The notes beneath the pieces are model-generated. The model did no database searches and was not told the origin of the DNA. It saw nothing but the letters and a program-made list of their open reading frames with translations. This document shows positions 27,301-33,951 of a stretch of 64,000 bases of DNA, in pieces (the stretch's first letter is position 1; the number at the start of each line of letters is the position of its first letter). This DNA comes from Kribbella sandramycini. GTDB lineage: Bacteria > Actinomycetota > Actinomycetes > Propionibacteriales > Kribbellaceae. A program made the translations under genes and the position numbers. The stretch spans positions 1-64,000 of the forward strand of contig NZ_JABJRC010000001.1 in NCBI RefSeq assembly GCF_013131805.1, written 5' to 3'.

Positions 27301-28241
27301 CCGGTCTTGCGCTCGTCCGGCAGCCCCTCGATCGACGCGCAGCTGCGGAAGATGCGCTCGATGAAGCCCGGTGTGTAGTCCCAGCCCTGGCCGATCCAGG
27401 ACGGCTGTGCGTTGGTCGCCGCCGTCCGTCCGTCGACGCTGCCCGAGCTGTAGGTCAGCGCGATCGCCGGGCCGGACGCCTCGCCGTTGCCCACCGGCGG
27501 AACAGCGATCGGGTACGACCAGTTGAACGAACCGGAGTTCCCGGAAACCGACCACGACCCCGAGGGCGCCAGCGAGCGGGCGGTGAACGTCCCGTTCGCT
27601 CCGGATTCGGCCGCGACCACAGCGAGAACCGTGCCGGATTTCGCGGCGAGTGGCGCGTCGGCTACGACCGTCTGCGTCTTGCTGTCGTTGCGCGAGCGCA
27701 GCCGGGTCTGCACCTGGCAGGCCGGCACGGTCGGCGTGGTCAGCGCGCATGCAGGCAGTTGCACCAGCTGCGCTCGCGGACCGAACCCGCCGCCGAGCGC
27801 ATCCTGGAACGACTTGTACTCGACGGCAACCGTCGCTGCCCCCGCGGCGCCCTTCGTCGGCGCGACCGACAGCAGTACGCCGGCCACTCCGGCCTTACGC
27901 GCCGCGGTTTGGTCGGCGACCGTGATCCGGACGGACTCGGTGTCGGCCTTGGCAGTGACGGATACGGGCAGACCACCAGCCTTGGCCAGCCCAGTACGCC
28001 GTGCGCCGGTCAGCGCCAGCTCGCTCTGTCCCGCGGCCGGCCAAGTCGTGAACGGCCGCGCCTCTCCACCCGCGGGGTTCGTCGGCGGCTTCACCTGGGC
28101 GAGCGGCGCGTCGGTGTGCGCCACCACCTTCTCCTCTGGTGCCGCCGGACGCTTGGAGGTCGCCGATGACGCCGGCGAAGGCATTCCCACCAACAGTCCC
28201 GCGGCCAGGACCGCGGACAATCCGAAATTGAGCACGCGCAT
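21399..28241 (-). CDS. secreted Rhs/YD-repeat polymorphic toxin: Hint autoprotease and barnase/RNase N1-like tip
   Basis: The 2280-residue protein has a signal peptide (1-27), an N-terminal region typical of secreted actinobacterial Rhs proteins, and many YD repeats (YDALGRL, YDELGRK, YDFMGRQ). The Rhs core is GLTDIGARKYDPATGRFLSADPI, followed by a DPSGLL sequence. A Hint domain spans about 1992-2130, with Cys at 1992, a TTANHPFY motif and a terminal VHN, so it could release the C-terminus. The tip (2131-2247) matches guanyl-specific RNases (barnase/RNase Sa/N1): YRE (E2208), HERLVMG (R2225), YYYTNSHYATFWEV (H2240), all three catalytic residues present. A basic, His-rich tail of 33 residues follows. 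The ATG at 28241 has GGAGAGG upstream and begins the signal peptide; the open frame extends 16 codons further. No immunity gene fits in the 47-nt gap downstream. Confidence 0.88.
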   Translation of the reverse strand: MRVLNFGLSAVLAAGLLVGMPSPASSATSKRPAAPEEKVVAHTDAPLAQVKPPTNPAGGEARPFTTWPAAGQSELALTGARRTGLAKAGGLPVSVTAKADTESVRITVADQTAARKAGVAGVLLSVAPTKGAAGAATVAVEYKSFQDALGGGFGPRAQLVQLPACALTTPTVPACQVQTRLRSRNDSKTQTVVADAPLAAKSGTVLAVVAAESGANGTFTARSLAPSGSWSVSGNSGSFNWSYPIAVPPVGNGEASGPAIALTYSSGSVDGRTAATNAQPSWIGQGWDYTPGFIERIFRSCASIEGLPDERKTGDQCWAGDIVTMQLGGESMPLVYEKDKGWHGETENGTRIQLIGAGDRGANGEYWEVTKTDGVKYYFGRNKGTGHTNQELTNSAWKTRVYGAKSGDRCYDPVLAKSACDQIYRWNLDFVEDPLGNTEAYYYKPESNYYGAHKETTGYEYTRGGTLQRIDYGLRNVNGSIYGQKPTGQVVFGLSERCTPTDDFKCNPEDFKVENSSRWPDVPIDQECKKDAVCNNHSPTYWSTKRLSTITTQYDAGSGPVKVDTYDLAQTFPSIGDPQLRLDKVQRTGHKDGKSLSLPPVEFTSQLYANRVGQDNNSKMPHWRLTDIATDTGSIVHVRYTGADCTETDVPTDLPNNTRRCYPVNWDLGYHNPEPVKDYFHKYLVAKVEVQERNAIAPTQITEYKYLGTPAWHFDDNELVEAKHRTYGQFRGYGQVEVRSGDPQNTHAVDGSKDKYTLTRTSYFRGMGKAFENSLKESVADPNQFSGQVHEVQTFNGDTAELVSTELTDLKVERTTATRNRGADLAPLTADIVVTSRSRSQTPTATGQVRKTSVAYRYDDLGRPVATTRSGDGTDTMCESVQYADNTTSWIRDRVAQTTTSKAECPATGGPPAPIVGATQNLYDSSTSLGALPGAGLVTSAKTATANVAGSLTFETTGRTGYDARGRVTSTVDAGGRTTRTSYGPVDAPLVSTVTTTNPKNQVAVTQREPSRGAVVASTDATGRRTEAAYDALGRLVSVWLPGRSKSDAYPSISYSYRQTVDQPLAVTTKTAVDNGHQLSQITKVELYDGLGQLRQVQNDDLSDPAGVQRRIVKDVFRDSHGWEVLSNNRYVTNGKPEEKLIAVSGESVDDRTLTTYDGSGRNIKAVAYKGTTATKETTTIHGGDRTTIVPPEGGVPSTTVVDVWGRSTALMTYSAAPAVTKTKFGTAVAGDDAQTTTYQHNALGQLASMKDGTGNTWSYTYDFMGRQTGSTDPDSGGLTKTYNLAGEVLTSTDAKNQVLSYTYDELGRKTAEYKGTNQTAANRTAMWTYDTADNGVGKIASTTRFTPKGAYRIGVGRYDGQGNAVEQTIALPTTETNFPSTYDSQMSYTSTGLLRSVTKPAIGGLPSETLTMEYDQYGQPKTTRGYNEYVSDTVYTPYGETSQLALGVGDSSSWLTYDRDRQTRQVTQTNLSAQQAFAQVDDLKYTYDPAGNLKRLVNTQGDPNNNAPVRTQCFGYDDLNRLSEAWTATDNCAAAPTKTAVGGPAPYWTTWTFEPTGLRQKQVKHALGSQTVDTVTTYANPASGAGKVQPHALAGTTTTGPAGTSTASYSYDLNGSTTSRDLPGGKQTLAWNLDSTLASITTPAGTTSYVYDGDKNQLMRHEPDKTTLYLPGEELEYDTKTRSLTGTRYYAHNGINVAVRTGNAALNYLQADQHGTNQVALKRTESGFAATRRELDPYGNLLSNQGSWPDKHGFLDKPHNEATGLTDIGARKYDPATGRFLSADPILDPETPQQWAAYTYANNNPTTLSDPSGLLAIPCMIDGPCGGGGGGGGNLNPGGSAPPPPKASDLGPGRPGRIDYGGNWSLVVDATGTAFLNGIFELPWSPLAADVIIPQLKATHGDIHAELGDDWNIEQSWNAMLVYCRDPDNCSPQVDRFVRLETLRVQFLSGALDDAFAGGAGAGRGSAMRKATGTRTLANREVSDRLDSVTCSFTGETQVVLADGRTKPIGEIKDGDLVLATDPDSGATVAAEAELVPAHDDTVVDLVTKDGARITTTANHPFYSQAGRQWKRADELSAADTLRTPSGKSVRITGLRHTTQRVATVYNLSVKGVHTYYVMIGQDAALVHNMCPRRAGWNPPPTGPRATTFNEGPLPEHVTDVVNYRIANNGAAPAGLGGGGPFANDGRENGMFLRSHDAAGNAITYREGYVLGRPKPGQRGTHERLVMGNDGSYYYTNSHYATFWEVRAGGLVQRRRPQHHHSAAGCRRRPVRLRRHRAA

Positions 28242-28370
28242 AGACAGCCTCTCCAGAGGTGACCGGCAACTGCCGCGGAATCCTCTCAACGCCGATGCCC
28301 GGCGCGAAGCGTTGAAACTCCGGCCAAAACGCCGCTACGGAGCGTCAACGGATCGACACGATTACCGGTG

Positions 28371-28376
28371 TAGATT
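28371..28376 (+). promoter_or_regulatory. -10 box (TAGATT) upstream of the flippase-like gene
   Basis: TAGATT lies 8 nt before the ATG at 28385 with no ribosome-binding site between, which fits a leaderless or nearly leaderless transcript. Confidence 0.5.
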
Positions 28377-28384
28377 GAGCCGCG

Positions 28385-29707
28385 ATGAAGCCTGTGACGG
28401 AGCCGAGACTCAGCTTCCTGCGCAGTGCCACCGTCGTTGCGGTGGGGATGGCGGTCATGAATGTGGCCGCTTACGGCTTCACGTTGCTTGGGACGCATCG
28501 GTTGGTGCCGGAGCAGTTCGGGGCGATTACGGCGTTGCTGGGGTTGTTGCTGATCGGCAATGTCGCGTCGCTGGGGCTGCAGGCGACGGGGGCCCGGCGG
28601 CTGGCTACGAGTGCGGACGACGGGTCGCTGGCGGATGCGATGTTGCGGGCCGGACGCCGGACCGCGGTGGGGCTCACTGTGGTGTGCTTGCTCGCCACGC
28701 CGCTGCTCATGTGGTTGCTGCACATCGACTCGGTCGTCGCTGTTGTTCTGCTTGCGCCGACGCTCGCGGGGCTCACTCTGATGGGGTCGCAGCTCGGGGT
28801 GCTGCAGGGCAGCCAGCGGTGGGGCGAGCTGGCGGTGGTGTACACCTCGGTCGGGTTGGGGCGGTTGGTGCTCGGGGGTGGCGCGCTGCTCGTTCACCCG
28901 TCGCTCGACGCCGCGATGATCGGGCTCGCGCTCGGCGCCGCCGTCCCCGCCGTCCTGGGCAGTGTCTTTCTGCGTGGGGCCGGCGGCAGTTCGTCGGCCC
29001 AGGTCAAGGACGTGCTGCGCGAGACTGCGCACGGAACCCACACGCTGCTCGCGTTCTTCGCGATCGCGAACGCCGACGTCCTGCTGGCCCGTGGCCTGTT
29101 CGACGGGCAGCACAGCGGCTACTACGCGGCCGGGGTGATCGTCGCGAAGGCCTGCCTGTTCCTCCCGCAGTTCGTCATCGTGATCGTGTTCCCCTCACTG
29201 GCCGGCTCCCCCGGCGACACCGCCAAACTCCGCCGCGCCGTCCTCGCCGTCGCCGGGCTCGGCGTCTGCACCGTCCTCGGCACGCTGCTCCTGCCCGGCC
29301 TGGTCGTCGCCGTCATCGGCGGCGCCGACAAGTACGCCCCGCTCGGCCCCTTCACCTGGCTGTTCGCCATCGCCGGCTCGGCGTACGCCGTCCTCCAGAT
29401 GGTCGTCTACGCCGCCATCGCTCAGCAGGAGAAGCGCGCCGCCCTCCTCATCTGGGCCGGCCTCGTCCTCCTCGCCCTCACCGCCACCCTCACCCACCCC
29501 GCCGGCCTCACCGGAGTCAAAACCCTGGTCGCCCTGACCTCCGCCTGTGCTCTCCTGCTGTCAGCAGTGCTGGCAGCAGGGTTGCACAGGCAGTCGGCCA
29601 CTCCGCAGGCTTCCCCGGAACCGCTCGTGCTGTTACCAGAGGCTGGATTTGGCGAAGCGGCGGGCGACGGCGTTGGCGAGGACGAGCAGCGCAAGGCCGA
29701 CGACTGA
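28385..29707 (+). CDS. MOP-superfamily polysaccharide flippase-like membrane protein
   Basis: The 440-residue protein has about 11-12 membrane helices in the arrangement of Wzx/PST-type lipid-linked oligosaccharide flippases (MATE/MOP superfamily): an N-terminal SATVVAVGMAVMNVAAYGFTLLGTHRLVPEQFG, the ADVLLARGLFDGQHSGYYAAG segment in the middle of the protein, and FLPQFVIVIVFPSLA. It probably moves a lipid-linked sugar or a related amphiphile across the membrane; the cargo is unknown. It is divergent from the Rhs gene (143 nt between starts). Its polar C-terminal tail (after about residue 400) overlaps the convergent permease gene by 75 nt. Confidence 0.75.
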   Translation: MKPVTEPRLSFLRSATVVAVGMAVMNVAAYGFTLLGTHRLVPEQFGAITALLGLLLIGNVASLGLQATGARRLATSADDGSLADAMLRAGRRTAVGLTVVCLLATPLLMWLLHIDSVVAVVLLAPTLAGLTLMGSQLGVLQGSQRWGELAVVYTSVGLGRLVLGGGALLVHPSLDAAMIGLALGAAVPAVLGSVFLRGAGGSSSAQVKDVLRETAHGTHTLLAFFAIANADVLLARGLFDGQHSGYYAAGVIVAKACLFLPQFVIVIVFPSLAGSPGDTAKLRRAVLAVAGLGVCTVLGTLLLPGLVVAVIGGADKYAPLGPFTWLFAIAGSAYAVLQMVVYAAIAQQEKRAALLIWAGLVLLALTATLTHPAGLTGVKTLVALTSACALLLSAVLAAGLHRQSATPQASPEPLVLLPEAGFGEAAGDGVGEDEQRKADD

Positions 29708-30607
29708 GCGGAAGAGGCCGATCGCGGCGGCGTAGCTGAACTGCGGGACCTGGGAGGCGAAGCCGAGTTTGTAGACGTAGGTGTCGAGGACTTCGGAGGT
29801 CTGCAGGTTGAGGGTGTTCTGGAGCAGCAGGACCTTCTCGAAGCCGACGGACATGATCGAGCCGATGTTCAGGATCAGCAGGATGACGGCGACCGGGCGG
29901 ATCGCGGGCAGGTCGATGTGCCAGATCCGGCGCAGGCGGGAGGCGCCGTCCACGATCGCGGCCTCGTGCAGCTCGGGTGAGACGCTGGTCAGGGCGGCGA
30001 GGTAGATGATCGCGGAGAAGCCCATCGTCTGCCAGGCGCCCGACCAGACGTAGAGGTGCCGGAAGTAGTCCGGGTTGCTCAGGACGTCGATCGGGCCGAG
30101 GCCGAGCAGGGCGAGGAACTGGTTCAGGACGCCGCTGTTCGGGTCGACGATGACCACGATCAGGCCGACCACGACCACGGTCGAGATGAAGTGCGGCGCG
30201 TAGGTGATCAGCTGGACCGACCGGCGGTACCAGCGCCGGCGGGCCATGTTCAGGCCGAGCGCGAGCAGGATCGGCAGCCAGAACGTCGCGAGCAGCTCGT
30301 AGACGTGCAGGATCAGCGTGTTCTTCAGCAGCCGCCAGAACTGGTAGGACTCGACGAACCGCTCGAAATGTTTGACGCCGACCCAGCGGCTGCCCAGGAT
30401 GCCGTCGACCACGTTGTAGTCCTTGAACGCGATGATCGCGCCGTACATCGGCCAGTAGGCGAAGATCGCCAGCCAGACCAGCGGGATCGCGAGCATCGCG
30501 TAGAGCTGCCAGTTGCGGCGCATCCGGGTGCCCAGGCCGACGGCCTGTTTGGCTTTGCGGGCCCGGGTGCGCGCCGGCGTACGTCGTACCAAGGTGTCGG
30601 TTGCCAT
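29633..30607 (-). CDS. sugar-type ABC transporter permease (LplB/YtrP-like)
   Basis: The 324-residue inner-membrane protein has six helices and the permease EAA loop (EAAIVDGASRLRRIWHIDLP), the site that contacts the ATPase. The N-terminus is basic and cytoplasmic. It resembles LplB-type permeases, which work with long solute-binding proteins on oligosaccharides or acylated sugars. It begins 6 nt after the second permease stops. No ATPase gene is nearby, as is common in actinomycetes where a shared MsiK-type ATPase serves many sugar importers. Confidence 0.9.
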   Translation of the reverse strand: MATDTLVRRTPARTRARKAKQAVGLGTRMRRNWQLYAMLAIPLVWLAIFAYWPMYGAIIAFKDYNVVDGILGSRWVGVKHFERFVESYQFWRLLKNTLILHVYELLATFWLPILLALGLNMARRRWYRRSVQLITYAPHFISTVVVVGLIVVIVDPNSGVLNQFLALLGLGPIDVLSNPDYFRHLYVWSGAWQTMGFSAIIYLAALTSVSPELHEAAIVDGASRLRRIWHIDLPAIRPVAVILLILNIGSIMSVGFEKVLLLQNTLNLQTSEVLDTYVYKLGFASQVPQFSYAAAIGLFRSVVGLALLVLANAVARRFAKSSLW

Positions 30608-30613
30608 GGCGCC

Positions 30614-31543
30614 TCAGCCCTTCAACGAGCCGACCATGGCCCCCTTGACGAAGTGCTTCTGCACGAAGGGGTAGATCAGCAGTGGCGGAACGGTCGCGAT
30701 CACGATCAGCGAGAACTTGAGCTGCTCCTGCAGCTCTTTCATCCGGATCAGCTCCGCGGTGTCGCGGACCTGGGACGGGTCGAACTGGTTCTGGATCAGG
30801 ATCTGGCGGAGCACCAGCTGGAGCGGGAACAGGTGCTCGTTGGTCAGGTAGATCAGCGCGCTGAACCACGAGTTCCACTGCGCGACGGCGTAGAACAGCA
30901 TGTTCACCGCGATGATCGGTTTGCTCAGCGGCAGCACGATCCGCCAGAAGAAGCCGAAGTCGGTACAGCCGTCGACCTTCGCGGCCTCGACCAGCTCCTC
31001 GGGGATCGTGGACTGGAAGAACGTCCGGGTGATGATCATGTTCCAGACCGCGAGCGCGGCCGGCAGCACGATCGCCCAGCGCGAGTTCAGCAGCCCGAGC
31101 CGGTCGACCACCAGGTACGTCGGGATCAGGCCGCCGGAGAACATCATCGTGAACACGAACAGGGCCATGATCAGGCCCTTGCCCGGGAGGCCCTTGCGGG
31201 ACAGCGGGTACGCCGCGAGCAGGGTCAGCGCGGTCGCCAGCAGCGCGCCGCCGACGGCGTACACGATCGAGTTCGAGAAACCGCTGACGATCGAGTCGTA
31301 GTCGAAGATCGCCTTGAAGGCCTCGACGCTCAGGCCCACCGGCCAGAGCCAGACCTTGCCGGACACGACGTTCTTCGGATCGCTCAGCGACGCGCTGACG
31401 ACGTACACCAGCGGGTAGAGCACGGCCAGCGTGAAGAGGCCGAGCGCGGTGTAGTTGCAGATCATCACGATCCGGTCGGAGCGGGTCTCCCGGACCGGAG
31501 CCGGCGTACCCGGCGGACTGCTGGTGGCGGTGGCCATGCTCAT
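30614..31543 (-). CDS. sugar-type ABC transporter permease (YtcP/MalG-like)
   Basis: The 309-residue protein has six predicted helices and an EAA loop (LVEAAKVDGCTDFGFFWRIVLP). The ALYPLVYVVSASLSDP-like N-terminal segment and the C-terminal YPFVQKHFVKGAMVGSLKG are typical of the YtcP branch that pairs with LplB permeases. Its ATG at 31543 overlaps the stop of the binding-protein gene in an ATGA; a second ATG two codons later is possible. The frame extends much further upstream only as an out-of-frame shadow of the binding protein. Confidence 0.9.
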   Translation of the reverse strand: MSMATATSSPPGTPAPVRETRSDRIVMICNYTALGLFTLAVLYPLVYVVSASLSDPKNVVSGKVWLWPVGLSVEAFKAIFDYDSIVSGFSNSIVYAVGGALLATALTLLAAYPLSRKGLPGKGLIMALFVFTMMFSGGLIPTYLVVDRLGLLNSRWAIVLPAALAVWNMIITRTFFQSTIPEELVEAAKVDGCTDFGFFWRIVLPLSKPIIAVNMLFYAVAQWNSWFSALIYLTNEHLFPLQLVLRQILIQNQFDPSQVRDTAELIRMKELQEQLKFSLIVIATVPPLLIYPFVQKHFVKGAMVGSLKG

Positions 31544-33297
31544 CACCCCTGGTAGGTCTCGTAGGCGGCCTGCTGGATCTCCAGGTACGGCTGCAACCCG
31601 ATCTGGTTGATCCGGTCCTTGTAGTCGTTCCACTGCCCGTCGTCGTTCGGGTCGAGGCGCCCGGTGACGAACTTGGCCAGCGCCCCGGTCACCTCGGTCT
31701 TGAGGTTCAGCCCGATCTCGGCGTCCAGCGCGGCCTGGTCGGCCTCCAGCGTCACCGGCGGGAACTGCTCCTCCAGCGGCTGCCGGTACGGGTACAGCGC
31801 GTCCCGGGTCTGCTCGTACAGCGGCGACTCGAACGTCGGCTTCTTCGGGTCGACCCGCTCGGAGAGGCGGAAATCGCCGGAGCGGTACATGACGCCGTAC
31901 TGGTCCCAGGTCTTGCCCTTGGTCTCGTCGGTGTTCCACGAGTCCATGCCGTAGAGGGCCTGTTTGCCGTTGATGCCTTTGTCGCCCTTGACCGACCAGC
32001 GGAAGTCCGGCCCGGCGTACGAGCGCAGGATCACCTCGAGATCGAGCTGGAAGTCGGCCCAGCGGGTGAGCAGGTCCGGCCGCTTGCACTTGCGGGTGAC
32101 GACGAGGGTCGACACTTCGAGGCCGACCTTCAGGTAGTCCCAGGGTGCGACCTGGACGCCGTTCGGTCCTTTCAGCGGCTGCATCGTCGCGTACTCGTGC
32201 CAGCGCGCCTTCGGGTCGACGAGATCGAGTGTCATCAGCGTGCCCCAGTAGTACACCCGGGCGCCGCCGAGGATCGGGCCGCCGGGGTTGTCGCCGTACC
32301 GTTTGATCTGGTCCTCGTTGGCGGTGAAGATGTCCTTCGCGAGCAGGCCGTCGGCGTACAGGCCGCGCAGGTACTTGAGCCCCTCGCGCCACTCGTCCTG
32401 GACGTAGTTCGCCCGGACCTTGCCGTCCTCGACGGCCAGCCACGGCTCGCCCGCGTTGTAGAGGAACGAGTTCATGAAGAATGTGTCCAGCGGCGCGTCC
32501 TTGTAGCCGCCGAACGGGATCGTCTTGCCGCCGCCCGCGAGGTCGGCCTTCTTGAACGCGGTCAGCACCTCGCGGAACTCGTCGGTGGTGGTCGGCATCG
32601 CGAGGCCGACCTTGCGCAGCCACTCGGTGTTCAGCAGCGCGCGGCCGTTCGAGGCGCGGCAGTGGTAGCAGTCGTTCAGGTCGGGGAAGCTGTAGATGCC
32701 CTTGTCCGGCGACACCATCAGCTTGCGCGCCTGCGGGTAGTCCTTCATCAGCTGCTGCAGGTTGGGCGCGTACCGCTCCAGGTACGGGTTCAGGTCGACG
32801 AAGAGGTTCTGCGCGCCGTACAGGTAGAGCTGGGAGCGGGTGAAGGTGATGCCGAGGAAGGCGTCCGGGATGTCGCCCGCGGCCATCATCGCGTTGACCT
32901 TCGTCATCGTCTCGGCGTCGTTGCCCTTACCGGCCACCTGCCGCCACTGGATCCGGATCCCGGTCTGCTGCTCCATCCATCGGGTGAACTCGTTCTTGGC
33001 CCAGTCGCCGACCACCAGACTCTGCGGGACCACCACCGTGAACGTCGCCGGCTCGGTCACGATCGTCTGCTGCCGCCGCGCCCTCGGCCCGACATAACCC
33101 GGCGGATAGTTGACGCCGCTCTTCAGTGGTCCGAGCTCCGCCACCGGCTGCGTCAAACTCTCCGGCGCCGCGCCCACCTCCGCAGCATCCGCCCCACACC
33201 CACTCAACGCCCCCGTACCACCAGCCGCGGCCGCACCCACCGCCCCGGCGAGGAAGGTTCGCCGTCGTACCGATCCTGGTCCGGTCTCTGCGCGCAT
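31543..33297 (-). CDS. extracellular solute-binding lipoprotein (family 1, long type)
   Basis: The 584-residue protein has a twin-arginine-like signal (RRRTFLAGAVGAAAAGG) and a lipobox LSGC with Cys34, so it is probably exported by Tat and anchored by Lgt-dependent lipidation. The mature part has the features of LplA/YtcQ-type binding proteins: WMEQQTGIRIQW, VNAMMAAGDIPDAFLG and DLNPYLERYAPNL. These proteins bind sugars or oligosaccharides; ligand unknown. It is first in the operon with the two permeases. A palindromic site lies just upstream and may be the operator. Confidence 0.88.
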   Translation of the reverse strand: MRAETGPGSVRRRTFLAGAVGAAAAGGTGALSGCGADAAEVGAAPESLTQPVAELGPLKSGVNYPPGYVGPRARRQQTIVTEPATFTVVVPQSLVVGDWAKNEFTRWMEQQTGIRIQWRQVAGKGNDAETMTKVNAMMAAGDIPDAFLGITFTRSQLYLYGAQNLFVDLNPYLERYAPNLQQLMKDYPQARKLMVSPDKGIYSFPDLNDCYHCRASNGRALLNTEWLRKVGLAMPTTTDEFREVLTAFKKADLAGGGKTIPFGGYKDAPLDTFFMNSFLYNAGEPWLAVEDGKVRANYVQDEWREGLKYLRGLYADGLLAKDIFTANEDQIKRYGDNPGGPILGGARVYYWGTLMTLDLVDPKARWHEYATMQPLKGPNGVQVAPWDYLKVGLEVSTLVVTRKCKRPDLLTRWADFQLDLEVILRSYAGPDFRWSVKGDKGINGKQALYGMDSWNTDETKGKTWDQYGVMYRSGDFRLSERVDPKKPTFESPLYEQTRDALYPYRQPLEEQFPPVTLEADQAALDAEIGLNLKTEVTGALAKFVTGRLDPNDDGQWNDYKDRINQIGLQPYLEIQQAAYETYQG

Positions 33298-33310
33298 CCC
33301 GCCTCCCGAT

Positions 33311-33330
33311 ATCCGATAGGATCTCCGATC
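33311..33330. promoter_or_regulatory. possible operator of the sugar importer operon
   Basis: The inverted repeat ATCC-GATA-GGAT (33311-33322) is directly followed by GATC-TCC-GATC (to 33330), 14-33 nt upstream of the binding-protein start. Paired palindromes at this location are typical of GntR or LacI-type control of sugar importers. No regulator gene is adjacent, so this is inference. Confidence 0.35.
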
Positions 33331-33426
33331 AATTGGAGGCGAGAATGGCAGATAACGTTTCAGGGCGGAAGAGATCGGATCACTCGACGTACTTATTTTT
33401 CACCAGAAAGTAACTGACCGACTGGA

Positions 33427-33432
33427 TAGCCT
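33427..33432 (+). promoter_or_regulatory. -10 box (TAGCCT) of a leaderless transcript
   Basis: TAGCCT ends 6 nt before the ATG at 33439, and no ribosome-binding site fits in between. Confidence 0.5.
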
Positions 33433-33438
33433 CCAGCT

Positions 33439-33924
33439 ATGACCACTCCGAAGTTCATCCTCGAACTCCGCGCCAAGGTCGGCCACGACCTGCTCTGGCT
33501 GACCGGCCTGACCGGCATCGTGCTCGACGACCAGGACCGGATCCTGCTCGTCCAGCGCGCCGACACCGGCCGCTGGGCCCTGATCGGCGGCATCCTCGAA
33601 CCCGGTGAGCAGCCGGCGGTCGCCCTGGTCCGCGAGATCCACGAGGAGACCGCCGTGGACGCCGAGGTCGAGCGCCTGATCGGCGTCGAAACCTTCCCGC
33701 CCGCCGCCTACCCCAACGGCGACCAGGTCCAGTTCCTCGACCTCGCCTTCCGCTGCCGCCCCCTCACCACCAACGCCCGAGTCAACGACGACGAGTCCCT
33801 CGACGTCCGCTGGTGGCCCCTCGCCACCCTCCCCCCACTCCGCCCCGAAGAACACCGCCTGATCGCCCGCGCCCTCTCCCCCACAACCGAGCCGTACTAC
33901 GTGACGAGCGCCGGCCGCGGGTAG
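33439..33924 (+). CDS. NUDIX hydrolase
   Basis: The 161-residue protein has an intact Nudix box at 51-73: G51, E57, R65-E66 and E69-E70, with Ala in place of the last Gly. These residues bind Mg2+ for hydrolysis of a nucleoside diphosphate linked to another moiety. The N-terminal VGHDLLWLTGLTGIVLDDQDRILLVQR is common in actinobacterial proteins related to ADP-ribose or 8-oxo-dGTP hydrolases; substrate not determinable. The 3' end is C-rich and lies 27 nt from the convergent polA end. Confidence 0.88.
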   Translation: MTTPKFILELRAKVGHDLLWLTGLTGIVLDDQDRILLVQRADTGRWALIGGILEPGEQPAVALVREIHEETAVDAEVERLIGVETFPPAAYPNGDQVQFLDLAFRCRPLTTNARVNDDESLDVRWWPLATLPPLRPEEHRLIARALSPTTEPYYVTSAGRG

Positions 33925-33951
33925 CAGTCGGCGCTCGTCGGGGGCGCGGGG

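Noticed and set aside
30614-32623. 669-codon minus-strand frame reaching from the second permease through the binding protein
   Set aside because: Only the last 309 codons encode the YtcP-like permease; the upstream part is an out-of-frame reading of the solute-binding protein.
33346-33414. 22-codon micro-ORF upstream of the Nudix gene
   Set aside because: It has no ribosome-binding site or conservation evidence and lies in the promoter region.
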